This document shows, piece by piece, positions 51,514 to 59,708 of a stretch of DNA of 64,000 bases (the first letter of the stretch is position 1; the number at the start of each line of letters is the position of its first letter). The position numbers and the translations under genes were made by a program. This DNA is from Thalassobacillus devorans. Its GTDB lineage: Bacteria > Bacillota > Bacilli > Bacillales > Halobacillaceae. The notes beneath the pieces are model-generated. The model ran no database searches. It saw only the letters and a list, made by a program, of their open reading frames with translations, and was not told the origin of the DNA. Where the stretch lies: assembly GCF_900176565.1 (NCBI RefSeq), contig NZ_FXEH01000005.1:1017384-1081383 (forward strand), written 5' to 3'.

Positions 51514-52208
51514 AGTACTGATCGTAGAAGATGATCCCATGGTCGCGGCACTCAACAAGCAATATGTCGAACAAATGGACGGCTTCACCCTCAGCGGAAC
51601 GGCGGCAAACACGGATGAGGCCATTGGCCATATGGCTCAAATCAAAATTGATTTGATACTGCTTGATGTGTATATGCCAGGGTTGAATGGTATTGATTTT
51701 CTAAGACAGATCCGGGAGCAAAACGAGGATGTGGATGTCATTCTGATTACAGCCGCTTCGGAAATGGAGCAGATTCAGCAGTCATTACGACTCGGGGCAA
51801 TCGATTATTTAATCAAGCCATTTGAGTTCGACCGCTTTCAAGAGGCACTTACACGGTACAAAAATAATTATTATAAACTCCATCAGCCAACAGGAACTGG
51901 ACCGCCTGTTCCGGAAGAAAAGCCAGCCTGCCTCCAACCAGCCGAAGCCACAGGAACTGCCAAAGGGGCTTACGAAAAATACGCTGCAGACGATTAATGA
52001 AGTAATCCTTTCCTATGTGGGGCAAGCTTTTTCCACCGAAGATATTGCAGAAGCAGCAAATATTTCACGGGTATCGGTAAGGAAGTATTTAAAATTCCTG
52101 ACGGACATCGGTTATTTGGAAGAAGACTTGATCTATGGCGTGGGACGCCCGATTTATCAATATCAGCTGCATGAGGACAGGCAGCACATTATTGCTTCTT
52201 ATTTATAA
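51506..52208 (+). pseudogene. Response regulator, CitB/DcuR type, frameshifted
   Basis: ATG 51506 has GGAGGTG before it and overlaps the kinase end. The receiver domain is intact (EDD, phospho-acceptor Asp54 in ILLDVYMPGLNG, Lys in LIKPFEFDRF). The frame then runs into a non-conserved tail and stops at 51997. The normal C-terminus continues in the +1 frame: SISQQELDRLF, ELPKGLTKNTLQTI, then the helix-turn-helix EDIAEAANISRVSVRKYLKF and VGRPIYQYQL, ending 52208. The shift lies between about 51858 and 51880, where there is a 5-A run; removing one base restores about 233 residues, the family length. As written, the DNA-binding domain is lost. Confidence 0.8.
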
Positions 52209-52215
52209 GCTCTTG

Positions 52216-52251
52216 AAAAGGGAACTTCCTGATTAGAGAAGTTCCCTTTTT
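52216..52251 (+). terminator. Terminator of the two-component operon
   Basis: AAAAGGGAACTTC, 9-base loop, GAAGTTCCCTTTT then TATT: 13-bp perfect stem. Confidence 0.9.
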
Positions 52252-52268
52252 ATTCTGTGAATGCTGGC

Positions 52269-52388
52269 TCAGGATTGATCAACGAAATGTTCAGCCTCCG
52301 TTTCTGTCAGCCACTTATCTATGGCTTTAGTAGGAAAGTAATATTCAGAACCAATTTTTATGTATGGTGATGCCCCCTCTTTCCCGCC
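52269..52388 (-). pseudogene. C-terminal fragment of a helix-turn-helix (excisionase-type HTH_17) protein
   Basis: The minus strand reads, from just after a TAA, GGKEGASPYIKIGSEYYFPT, KAIDKWLTETEAEHFV and a stop at 52269. The pattern G-x-PYIKIG-x-x-Y-FP-x-x-x-ID-KWL is the second half of HTH_17/excisionase-like domains. The first half, with the recognition helix and a start codon, is missing: upstream lies repeat array 2. I read it as a truncated remnant. Confidence 0.5.
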
Positions 52389-52390
52389 TT

Positions 52391-52530
52391 ATTAAGACCG
52401 TTCAGGCAGGATTTTCGTTTCCCTTCTGGTTTTTATACTATCTATTAAAACCATCTCCCAACATCCTTTCTTTCTAATAGTCTTGATACCCTCTATTAAG
52501 ACCATTACTTTTGTGTTTCTGTCGGTGCCT
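52391..52530. repeat. Second array of the 52-bp-period palindrome family
   Basis: Elements of the same family as at 27448-27682: half-element TATTAAGACC at 52390, full 26-bp units at 52427-52452 (TGGTTTTTATACTATCTATT-AAAACC) and 52478-52503 (TAGTCTTGATACCCTCTATT-AAGACC), step 51. The pyrimidine-rich spacers differ from those of array 1. It lies between the two-component operon and the carbonic anhydrase gene. Confidence 0.65.
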
Positions 52531-52725
52531 GATCATCATGAGGGTGACTCATGAACATTTTAACTTTCACTTATATAACGAATTGGTTATTTGTACTTAT
52601 AAAAGGACCGTCTATTTTCCCTTTTTGGGAGGTGTAATCGCTTTCATAAAAAATAATATTTTGCTGCTATTTTTCTTTCATGTATTTTTATGGATAGATA
52701 ATATTAGAGGAGGAGATGACAGCTC

Positions 52726-53529
52726 ATGAGAACAAAACTTGCGCATACCTGTTTAGCTGTGTTTTTCAGTTTTTCATTGGGAGCTTGTTCGGAAAAAACG
52801 AATGAAAACTCTGAGACAAGCAATAGTGAGTCTGACCAGTCAAAATGGTCTTATAAAGGTGAAACAGGCCCTGAGCACTGGGGAGAATTGGACCCGGCAT
52901 ACGAAGCATGTGCCAACGGAAGTGAACAATCTCCAATTAATCTTGAATTCTCCCACTTACAAGCGGATGAAGATATAGAAAATATTCAAATTCAATATGA
53001 GCCAACCCCTTTTACAATCATAAACAATGGGCATACCGTGCAGGCTAATGCTTCAACAGACAGCAACCATATGGTACTGGAGAATAATAAGTACCAGCTC
53101 GCTCAATTTCATTTCCATACGCCAAGCGAGCACCAATTTAATGGAGTAAGTTTTGATATGGAACTGCATCTTGTACATGAAGACGCTAATGGGGAGATTG
53201 CGGTCCTTGGAGTAATGATACAAGAAGGAAAAGAAAATGAAGCACTGGCATCAGTTTGGGATATATTACCTGACGAAGAAATATCGGAAGAGAAACAATT
53301 AGATGGAAAGATTGATTTAGAAACGATACTTCCCCAAAACCAAACGTCTTTTCATTATCATGGTTCGCTAACAACTCCTCCTTGTACAGAAGAAGTAAAA
53401 TGGGTTATTTTTAAGCAGCCGATTGAGATGTCAAAAGAACAAATTCAAGCATTCCAGCAAATCTTTCCAGACAACCATCGCCCTGTTCAACCTTTAAACG
53501 ACCGTTCTGTATTAGAAGTTAAGGAATAA
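52726..53529 (+). CDS. Alpha-type carbonic anhydrase lipoprotein
   Basis: 267 residues. Lipobox SLGAC (Cys20), then an acidic linker and an alpha-CA domain: YKGETGPEHWGEL, SPINLEF, zinc His in QFHFHTPSEH and ELHLVHEDANG, then SLTTPPCTEEVKWVIFK. All three zinc His are present, so it should interconvert CO2 and bicarbonate at the cell surface. GAGGAG is upstream. It may help bicarbonate supply or pH control. No link to the neighbouring carboxylate operon is shown by sequence; a terminator separates them. Confidence 0.9.
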   Translation: MRTKLAHTCLAVFFSFSLGACSEKTNENSETSNSESDQSKWSYKGETGPEHWGELDPAYEACANGSEQSPINLEFSHLQADEDIENIQIQYEPTPFTIINNGHTVQANASTDSNHMVLENNKYQLAQFHFHTPSEHQFNGVSFDMELHLVHEDANGEIAVLGVMIQEGKENEALASVWDILPDEEISEEKQLDGKIDLETILPQNQTSFHYHGSLTTPPCTEEVKWVIFKQPIEMSKEQIQAFQQIFPDNHRPVQPLNDRSVLEVKE

Positions 53530-53589
53530 TTCATTGAAGATAAACGAATCCCTAAAAAAAGATGGAGGCGTGGGTAACATAGCCATTTT

Positions 53590-53617
53590 AAAAGCAACCG
53601 ATTCGGTTGCTTTTTTT
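53590..53617 (+). terminator. Terminator of carbonic anhydrase gene
   Basis: AAAGCAACCGA-TTCGGTTGCTTT followed by TTTT, a tight stem of about 11 bp. Confidence 0.9.
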
Positions 53618-53646
53618 AATTACAATATTATCAATAGTTTCATAAT

Positions 53647-53664
53647 GTGTGAAATTTTTGTGAA
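53647..53664 (+). promoter_or_regulatory. Direct repeat, possible response-regulator site
   Basis: TGTGTGAAAT and TTGTGAAC repeat at an 11-base step about 30 bases upstream of the transporter -35 box, the usual place for an activator of the CitB/DctR type. Inferred. Confidence 0.3.
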
Positions 53665-53689
53665 CTTTCTTATTATTAAAACTACGAAA

Positions 53690-53718
53690 TTGAAAACGTT
53701 TACGTTTTTATCTATTTA
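53690..53718 (+). promoter_or_regulatory. Promoter with overlapping cre site, 2-HCT operon
   Basis: TTGAAA, 17-base spacer, TATTTA. The cre-like TGAAAACGTTTACG at 53691-53704 matches consensus with one mismatch and overlaps the -35 box, so CcpA should repress the operon on good carbon sources. Confidence 0.6.
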
Positions 53719-53741
53719 AATTTCAAAAAGGAGTGGTCGAG

Positions 53742-55070
53742 ATGTCTCAAACAGCCAGAGAACTCGAATATGAACGACAGACGGATACCCAAGTCACGGA
53801 AATGCACAGCGAAAAGAAGAGCCTTAAGATATTTGAAATTCCGATATTATGGTTCGGGATTTTTGCAGCGATTACTATTTTAAGCCTCTATACAGGCAAC
53901 CTGCCCGGCGGTATGATTGGAAGCTTACTTGTCATGATGGTATTCGGTGAATTGTTAGGTTTCGTTGGGGATCGTACTCCGATCGTCCGGACTTTTCTTG
54001 GCGGCGGTGCAATCATCGCCATTTTCGGAGCAGCATTTATGGTTTATGCCGGATGGCTGCCGGAAGCATCGGTAACATCCATGACAGATTTCATGAAAGA
54101 CGGCGGCTTTCTTAACTTCTATATCGCCGCTTTGATCACCGGAAGTATTCTCGGTATGAACAAAAAGATTCTTGTAAAAGTCGGATTGCGCTACTTCCTG
54201 CCAATCTTCGGTGCTGTTATCGGTGCCATGGCGTTTGCCGGCCTGTTAGGTGCTTTAGTAGGATTCTCCATCAGGGACGCGGTTCTCGTCATTACGATGC
54301 CGATAATGGGTGGCGGCATGGGCGCTGGCGCAGTACCAATGAGTCAAATTTACTCTGAGATGCTCGGAAATGATCCAAGCTACTATATTTCCATGCTTGT
54401 GCCGGCACTGGCACTTGGTAACGTGTTCGCCATTGTACTTGCCAGTATGCTTAACCTGCTTGGTAAAAAGGTGCCTTCCCTTACCGGGAATGGCCAGCTG
54501 ATCCAGGGATTCAGTTATAAAGAGGAAAAACAAACCTATGATATTCAAAAAATGGGAATCGGGCTGCTTGCGGCCATCACTTTCTTTGCTGTTGGTACCT
54601 TGCTCGGAGACGTGATCCCGCTTCACCCGTATGCGTTGATGATCATTATCGTTGCAATTGCAAAAATTGCTGATGTCATTCCAAAGAACGTGCTGGAAGG
54701 TGCAAGTCAGTGGTATAAGTTCGTTGCCAGCAACTGGACCCTTGCTTTGCTGTTTGGTATCGGAATTGCCTACACGGATTTAAATACTGTGATTGAAGCG
54801 ATGACTCTGCAGTACATTCTAACGGTATTCGGAGTAGTGTTCGGTGCCATCATCGGAGCTGGACTGCTTGGTAAACTTGTCGGGTTCTATCCAATTGAAG
54901 CAGCAATCACAGCCGGATTATGTATGGCGAACATGGGCGGTACTGGTGATGTTGCGGTGCTTTCTGCTTCCAGAAGAATGGAACTGATGCCGTTTGCCCA
55001 AATTTCATCCCGATTGGGAGGAGCACTTATTCTGTTATTAGCCGGATTGATCATTCCGCTATTATCGTAA
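53742..55070 (+). CDS. 2-Hydroxycarboxylate transporter (2-HCT family, CitS/MaeN-like)
   Basis: 442 residues from ATG 53742 (AAAGGAG 8 bases upstream), about 11 helices after a polar N-terminus. Family signatures are the two GGxG-type loops: MPIMGGGMGAGAVPMSQIY and ITAGLCMANMGGTGDVAVLS, plus FAQISSRLGGAL carrying the substrate-binding Arg region. Members import citrate, malate, lactate or citramalate with Na+ or H+. It heads an operon with a CitE-like lyase (19-base gap) and a CoA-transferase (10-base gap), pointing to a 2-hydroxy-acid broken down through a CoA ester. The promoter carries a cre site. Confidence 0.9.
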   Translation: MSQTARELEYERQTDTQVTEMHSEKKSLKIFEIPILWFGIFAAITILSLYTGNLPGGMIGSLLVMMVFGELLGFVGDRTPIVRTFLGGGAIIAIFGAAFMVYAGWLPEASVTSMTDFMKDGGFLNFYIAALITGSILGMNKKILVKVGLRYFLPIFGAVIGAMAFAGLLGALVGFSIRDAVLVITMPIMGGGMGAGAVPMSQIYSEMLGNDPSYYISMLVPALALGNVFAIVLASMLNLLGKKVPSLTGNGQLIQGFSYKEEKQTYDIQKMGIGLLAAITFFAVGTLLGDVIPLHPYALMIIIVAIAKIADVIPKNVLEGASQWYKFVASNWTLALLFGIGIAYTDLNTVIEAMTLQYILTVFGVVFGAIIGAGLLGKLVGFYPIEAAITAGLCMANMGGTGDVAVLSASRRMELMPFAQISSRLGGALILLLAGLIIPLLS

Positions 55071-55089
55071 CATTAGGAGGTTTGTAAAG

Positions 55090-55926
55090 ATGTACAACCA
55101 CCGTTCCTATTTATTCGTTCCTGCTTTCAAGCAGTCGATGATAAAAAAAGCGATCGCTTCCGAAGCAGATTGCGTCATCATTGATTTAGAAGATTCCGTT
55201 GCTATTACGGAAAAAAGATTGGCTAGAGAGACTATATTGGAATCGCTGGATAATACCAGCGGTTCCAATGTTTTTATACGTATAAACGACCTACACACAC
55301 CGTTCTGGGAAGATGATCTATCCTGTGCGATTCAGGCAGGCGTAACCGGCATTATGCTACCTAAATCGGAGCATGCCAACGACATCCGAACCATCACGGA
55401 AAAAGTCGACAATGAAGCGTTAGCTCTCATCCCCTTGATTGAAACGGCAAAAGGTGTCCAGCATATTGCTGATATCGCGAATGCAAGTCAAAGTGTGGAG
55501 CGGCTGGCATTTGGTTCCATTGATTATTCCCTGGATATTGATTGTCAGCTGACACCGGGAGGATTGGAACTGTTATTTGCCCGTTCCCAAATCGTCAATG
55601 CCTCAAGAGCTGCTGAAATTGGTGCGCCAATTGATGCTGTCTACCCGGATTTAAATAATGAGGATGGACTGGTTCAGGAAGCGACACTGGCAAGACAGCT
55701 CGGATTTAAAGGAAAACTATTGATTCATCCCAAGCAAGTGGATCCCGTCCACCAGATTTTCTCCCCCTCTCAACAAGAGCTGGAAGAATGCGAGGAAATC
55801 GTCGAAGCATTCGAACGGGCGGAGCAGCAAGGAGTCGCTTCGATCGCTTATAACAATAAACTGGTAGATTACCCGGTGTATAGAAGAGCCAAAGAGCTGT
55901 TGGCATCATCAAAGACAAACGTCTAG
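55090..55926 (+). CDS. HpcH/HpaI aldolase / CitE-like CoA-ester lyase
   Basis: 278 residues, TIM barrel of the CitE-like family: RSYLFVPAFKQSMIKKAIAS, DCVIIDLEDSVAITEK (Mg/CoA site), VFIRINDLHTPFWEDDL, metal Glu in LIPLIETAKGVQHI and Asp in LAFGSIDYSLDI, ending GKLLIHPKQVDPV. Active-site residues look complete. Family enzymes cleave malyl-, citramalyl- or citryl-type CoA esters. There is no CitF, CitD or CitX nearby, so a stand-alone lyase acting on free CoA ester is likely, with the next gene making the ester. AGGAGG precedes the ATG. Confidence 0.87.
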   Translation: MYNHRSYLFVPAFKQSMIKKAIASEADCVIIDLEDSVAITEKRLARETILESLDNTSGSNVFIRINDLHTPFWEDDLSCAIQAGVTGIMLPKSEHANDIRTITEKVDNEALALIPLIETAKGVQHIADIANASQSVERLAFGSIDYSLDIDCQLTPGGLELLFARSQIVNASRAAEIGAPIDAVYPDLNNEDGLVQEATLARQLGFKGKLLIHPKQVDPVHQIFSPSQQELEECEEIVEAFERAEQQGVASIAYNNKLVDYPVYRRAKELLASSKTNV

Positions 55927-55936
55927 GAGGAAGCAT

Positions 55937-57085
55937 ATGTTACCCTTAAAAGGAATTACTGTTGTATCATTAGAGCAAGCGGTAGCCGCTCCTTTTGCAA
56001 CCAGGCAGCTGGCTGATTTAGGGGCACGCGTCATCAAAGTCGAACGGGAAGACGGCGATTTCGCCAGAAGATACGATCAGACAGTAAACGGGATGTCGAG
56101 TCATTTTGTCTGGCTGAACCGTTCCAAGGAATCGATCGCTCTGGATTTGAAGTCGGAAAAAGGAAAATCCGCCTTGGATAAGATTCTTTCACAGGCCGAT
56201 GTGTTTGTTTATAATCTAGCTCCCGGCACTGTAGACCGCCTGGGTTTTGCCCCTGCTGAATTGAGAAAAAAGTATCCGCAATTGATCATTTGTGGCATAT
56301 CAGGCTATGGAACCGACGGTCCCTACACCAATAAAAAGGCGTATGATCTTCTGATCCAGTGTGAAGCAGGGCTTGTTTCGATTACAGGGACCGAAGATGA
56401 ACCATCTAAAGCAGGTATTTCTGTCGCTGATATCGCAGCTGGCATGTATGCCTATACAGGCATCCTGACCGCGATCATCGCACGCTACCAGACAAATGAA
56501 GGAACAGTCGTCGAAGTTTCAATGCTGGAAGCGTTATGCGAGTGGATGGGATATCCAATGTATTTTGCTGACTATGGAGGTAAGGATCCACAGCGGACTG
56601 GTGCGAGACACGCGACCATTTATCCTTACGGGCCGTTTGAAGCAAATGACAAGAAAATGGTGTTTTTAGCCATTCAGAATGAAAGGGAATGGCGGCAGTT
56701 TACCAAGAGTATATTGAACCAGCCTGAGCTGGCAAAAGATGAGCGCTTTCATACGAATTCCATGCGAGTCGAAAACAAGGATCAATTACAGAAGATCATT
56801 GCTGAAGCTTTGGAAGAAGTGAATTCCAGTCAGCTGATTGAACTGTTGGAAGAAGCTAAAATCGCTAACGCTCGCTTGAATACGGTGAAAGATATCCCCG
56901 ATCACCCTCAATTGAAAGCGAGGGATCGCTGGAGCGAGGTGGACTCACCTGTCGGCAGGCTGAAAGCATTGATTCCGCCGGTCACTTTTGAGAATATTGA
57001 AACAATGATGGAGCCGATCCCTGATATCGGTGAACATACAGAAGCCATCCTTGAGGAGTTTAACTGTCAATCGCTGCGAGCATGA
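55937..57085 (+). CDS. CaiB/BaiF family (class III) CoA-transferase
   Basis: 382 residues. Opening LPLKGITVVSLEQAVAAPFA and TRQLADLGARVIKVER, catalytic-loop KSIALDLKSEKGK-type segment (SKESIALDLKSEKGK) and RLGFAPAELRKKYPQLIIC, then the carboxylate Asp in the SVADIAAGMYAYTGIL segment. Class III transferases move CoA from a donor, often succinyl-CoA, to an acid. With the CitE-like lyase and 2-HCT carrier this would convert an imported 2-hydroxy-acid such as citramalate or malate into a cleavable CoA ester. AGGAGG precedes the ATG. The terminator at 57101 closes the operon. Confidence 0.87.
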   Translation: MLPLKGITVVSLEQAVAAPFATRQLADLGARVIKVEREDGDFARRYDQTVNGMSSHFVWLNRSKESIALDLKSEKGKSALDKILSQADVFVYNLAPGTVDRLGFAPAELRKKYPQLIICGISGYGTDGPYTNKKAYDLLIQCEAGLVSITGTEDEPSKAGISVADIAAGMYAYTGILTAIIARYQTNEGTVVEVSMLEALCEWMGYPMYFADYGGKDPQRTGARHATIYPYGPFEANDKKMVFLAIQNEREWRQFTKSILNQPELAKDERFHTNSMRVENKDQLQKIIAEALEEVNSSQLIELLEEAKIANARLNTVKDIPDHPQLKARDRWSEVDSPVGRLKALIPPVTFENIETMMEPIPDIGEHTEAILEEFNCQSLRA

Positions 57086-57100
57086 ACTGTTCCCTTATCC

Positions 57101-57138
57101 GGGGCTGTCTTTGAGTTTTCAGAGACAGCTCCTTTTAT
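57101..57138 (+). terminator. Terminator of the 2-HCT operon
   Basis: GGGGCTGTCTTTGA, short loop, TCAGAGACAGCTCC with two G-U pairs, then TTTT. Confidence 0.75.
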
Positions 57139-57171
57139 GATTTTTAATTTCAGATGAATGTGGTGAAGAAT

Positions 57172-58086
57172 ATGGACGTCATACTAATTGTAATTCCAGC
57201 TTTTATCATTTTTGCTGTCGGGTTTATCGGACAAAAAAAAATCGGCTTTGACCGAAAGTCTATTTCCACGGCCGCTCTTTACTTAATGTATCCATTCCTG
57301 GCTTTTCGTACGTTTTATACGAATGAAGTAACGATCGATTACTTATACATTGTGATTTTTTGCGTTTCGCTGATGCTGCTTCTGATTTTACTGGTCGTAG
57401 TCGTCTCAAAAGTTCAAGCTCAATCGCAATCGAAGTCTTCCGCATTAGTACTTGCCAGCGTATTTATGAATAGCGGTAACTATGGTGTACCTATCATTTT
57501 ATTTGCTTACGGAGAAGCCGGGGTAGACTATGCCATCATCATGATGGTCGTCCAATCGCTATTAATGAACACCGTCGGGCTTTATTTTGCCGCCCGGGGA
57601 AGCAGTACGGCTGATCATAGTTTTAAAGATTCACTCGTAAAAATCGCGCGGATGCCTATCAATTACGCTGTCATCCTGGGATTGATGACACAGGTATTCA
57701 GTGTAAGCGTGCCGGAATTCATCATGCAGTCCGTCCACTTTATTGCAGATGCTACAATTCCGACCATCATGATCGTACTTGGTATGCAGCTCGCATCACT
57801 GACAAAAGGTACGGTAAAATGGGCTGACCTCTCGACTATTTTTTCGATACGATTGATTGTCTCGCCGGTCATCGCTTTATTATTAACCATGGTTATGGGG
57901 TTAGACCCGATGCTAGCCAGTATCCTGATCATTCTGGCAGCTATGCCGACTGCCGCTAACACAACGATGTATTCGCTGCAATTCAATACCGAACCGCAGT
58001 TAGTTTCCTATAGTACATTAGTGACGACTGTTGCCAGTTTAATAACCGTGCCACTGATGCTCTGGCTCGTTGGTGCTGTATCCTAG
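57172..58086 (+). CDS. AEC family transporter
   Basis: 304 residues from ATG 57172 (GTGGTGAAG upstream; the ATG at 57154 has no ribosome site), about ten helices in two five-helix halves. VFMNSGNYGVPIILFAYGE and AMPTAANTTMYSLQFN are characteristic of auxin-efflux-carrier-type (MleP/MdcF-like) proteins, which carry malate, malonate or related acids. Its position after the 2-hydroxycarboxylate operon suggests a second carboxylate carrier, perhaps an exporter of a product. A terminator separates the two, so co-transcription is partial at most. Confidence 0.82.
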   Translation: MDVILIVIPAFIIFAVGFIGQKKIGFDRKSISTAALYLMYPFLAFRTFYTNEVTIDYLYIVIFCVSLMLLLILLVVVVSKVQAQSQSKSSALVLASVFMNSGNYGVPIILFAYGEAGVDYAIIMMVVQSLLMNTVGLYFAARGSSTADHSFKDSLVKIARMPINYAVILGLMTQVFSVSVPEFIMQSVHFIADATIPTIMIVLGMQLASLTKGTVKWADLSTIFSIRLIVSPVIALLLTMVMGLDPMLASILIILAAMPTAANTTMYSLQFNTEPQLVSYSTLVTTVASLITVPLMLWLVGAVS

Positions 58087-58133
58087 CAACCTCTTTTTTC
58101 ATGCTATACTAAAAGAAAAAGGAGGCGAATCTA

Positions 58134-58616
58134 TTGGCAGAACAGGTTGAAAATGCGATTCAGGATGTCTATCCAGACGACTTTTCCTGGTGTTATGGAT
58201 GCGGAAGGCTGAACAAAGAAGGCCATAATTTCCGGACGGGATGGAATGGAGATCAGACAGTGACGATTTACACACCCCGCCCGGAACATACTGCTGTACC
58301 CGGATTTGTTTATGGCGGTTTGACCGCGTCCTTGATCGACTGTCATGGAACAGGGTCAGCTGCTTTAGCCTTACATCGGAAGAATGGGCATGAGCCTGGG
58401 GACGGTGCAAAAGCACCGCGTTTTGTAACAGCTTCCTTGGATGTGAAATTCCTGAAGCCGACACCGCACGACGTTCCGTTGAAAGCTGTGGGTACTGTAG
58501 AGGAGGTTCATCCTAAAAAATTCAAGGTACATACAGAAGTGTACGCCGGTGATGTGCTTTGTTCTAAAGGAGAAGTAGTTGCCGCGTTGATGCCGAAATC
58601 CTTTGGTCAGCAATAG
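58134..58616 (+). CDS. PaaI-like hotdog thioesterase
   Basis: 160 residues from a TTG with AAAGGAGGCG upstream. Hotdog fold: CYGCGRLNKEGHNFRTGW near the N-terminus, active-site helix PGFVYGGLTASLIDCHGTGS and RFVTASLDVKFLKPTP. The GG-x-x-AS-x-IDCH string is typical of acyl-CoA thioesterases of the PaaI/YigI type with an N-terminal Cys-containing extension. Substrate unknown; beside CoA-ester enzymes it may recycle CoA from stalled esters. Monocistronic. Confidence 0.82.
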   Translation: MAEQVENAIQDVYPDDFSWCYGCGRLNKEGHNFRTGWNGDQTVTIYTPRPEHTAVPGFVYGGLTASLIDCHGTGSAALALHRKNGHEPGDGAKAPRFVTASLDVKFLKPTPHDVPLKAVGTVEEVHPKKFKVHTEVYAGDVLCSKGEVVAALMPKSFGQQ

Positions 58617-58623
58617 ATTTTTC

Positions 58624-58655
58624 CAGCCACTCTATTAACAGGGTGGCTTTCCTTT
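58624..58655 (+). terminator. Terminator of the thioesterase gene
   Basis: AGCCACTCT, 7-base loop, AGGGTGGCT (one G-T pair), then TTCCTTTT. Confidence 0.7.
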
Positions 58656-58835
58656 TGCAGGAAGGCTATAACATAGATGGTTCCTTTACCTTTTATTTCT
58701 TGTAAAACTATTATTATCTCAGCTTAATGTCAGTGAAACCTTTTTACAGTATTCATCTGTTAGACTAGGTATTGGCTTGGAAGCGACATGCTTCGACAAG
58801 CTACAACAACACGAATACTCTCTAGGAGGAATTTC

Positions 58836-59642
58836 ATGTACAACACAAAACTGTCAGTAAGGAAATATCTTGTCTCGTCCGCTTTGGTTACGTCACTGGC
58901 ATTCATTCCCGTTTTAAGTGATGGGGCGTTTGCAAAAGCTGACCCTACCCAGGACGATTCCAATGTTTCTGAAACACAGGTAGAAACATCTTATATAGAT
59001 AATGGGGACACTGGCCAGGAGGTAGAAGCACTGCAGGCGGATCTTGAGGCACTAGGTTATTATACATATAACCTGGACGGCATTTTTGGTCCGATTACAG
59101 AAGATGCTGTTAAAGACTTTCAGGCAGACCAGGGTCTTGCTGTAGACGGAATTGCCGGACCGGATACGATGGCAGCGATTGACGGAACAGCAAATGTGGA
59201 AAGTGAAGAAACAGAAGCTCAGGAAGAAACGGTTTCCTTGAATGACGCTACCGAGGATTCCTCTTCTGAAGAGGCAGCCTCATCTTCTGATGTTGTGTCT
59301 ATCGCAGAAAGTGTCATCGGCACACCTTATGTTTGGGGAGGAACTACTCCGGACGGCTTTGACAGCAGCGGGTTCATCCAGTATGTATTCGCACAAGTAG
59401 GCGTCGAGCTGGATAGAAAAGAAAGTGACATGTGGTTGAATAATGGGACTACCGTAGAATCTCCAAGTGTCGGCGACGTCATCTTCTTCGAAGGTACGTA
59501 TGATACAGAAGGAGCTTCTCACAGCGGTATCTATATCGGCGACAACAAAATGATCCACGCTGGCTCTGGTGGTGTAGAAGTAGCTGACATTACGATTGAC
59601 TACTGGCAAGATCATTATCTAGGCGTTAAATCCTTTCAATAA
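58836..59642 (+). CDS. Secreted NlpC/P60-like protein with PG-binding domain; catalytic Cys replaced by Ser
   Basis: 268 residues from ATG 58836 (AGGAGG 6 bases upstream). Signal peptide about 1-33; PG_binding_1 domain about 55-118 (QEVEALQADLEALGYYTYNL, FGPITEDAVKDFQADQG); acidic Ser/Glu linker; NlpC/P60 domain 150-268. The domain has IGTPYVWGGTTPDGFD and the His motif ASHSGIYIG (His229), third polar His241, but where the family has DCSGF this protein reads D-S177-S-G-F (codon AGC, one base from TGC). It should bind peptidoglycan but not cut it by the usual cysteine mechanism. It resembles Bacillus cell-wall endopeptidases otherwise. Confidence 0.85.
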   Translation: MYNTKLSVRKYLVSSALVTSLAFIPVLSDGAFAKADPTQDDSNVSETQVETSYIDNGDTGQEVEALQADLEALGYYTYNLDGIFGPITEDAVKDFQADQGLAVDGIAGPDTMAAIDGTANVESEETEAQEETVSLNDATEDSSSEEAASSSDVVSIAESVIGTPYVWGGTTPDGFDSSGFIQYVFAQVGVELDRKESDMWLNNGTTVESPSVGDVIFFEGTYDTEGASHSGIYIGDNKMIHAGSGGVEVADITIDYWQDHYLGVKSFQ

Positions 59643-59658
59643 TAGTTGAAAGTTTTTC

Positions 59659-59700
59659 ACCCCGGGGCCTCCAGAAATTGGAGGTCCCGGGGTATTATTT
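59659..59700. terminator. Bidirectional terminator
   Basis: ACCCCGGGGCCTCC, 7-base loop, GGAGGTCCCGGGGT, then ATTATTTT. Confidence 0.9.
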
Positions 59701-59708
59701 TGGTTACA

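Noticed and set aside
52511-52729. 72-codon frame before the carbonic anhydrase gene
   Set aside because: No ribosome site, odd Cys/Phe-rich composition, and it overlaps the promoter and ribosome site of the next gene.
53534-53719. 61-codon plus-strand frame after carbonic anhydrase
   Set aside because: It reads through a strong terminator and into the next promoter; composition is not protein-like.
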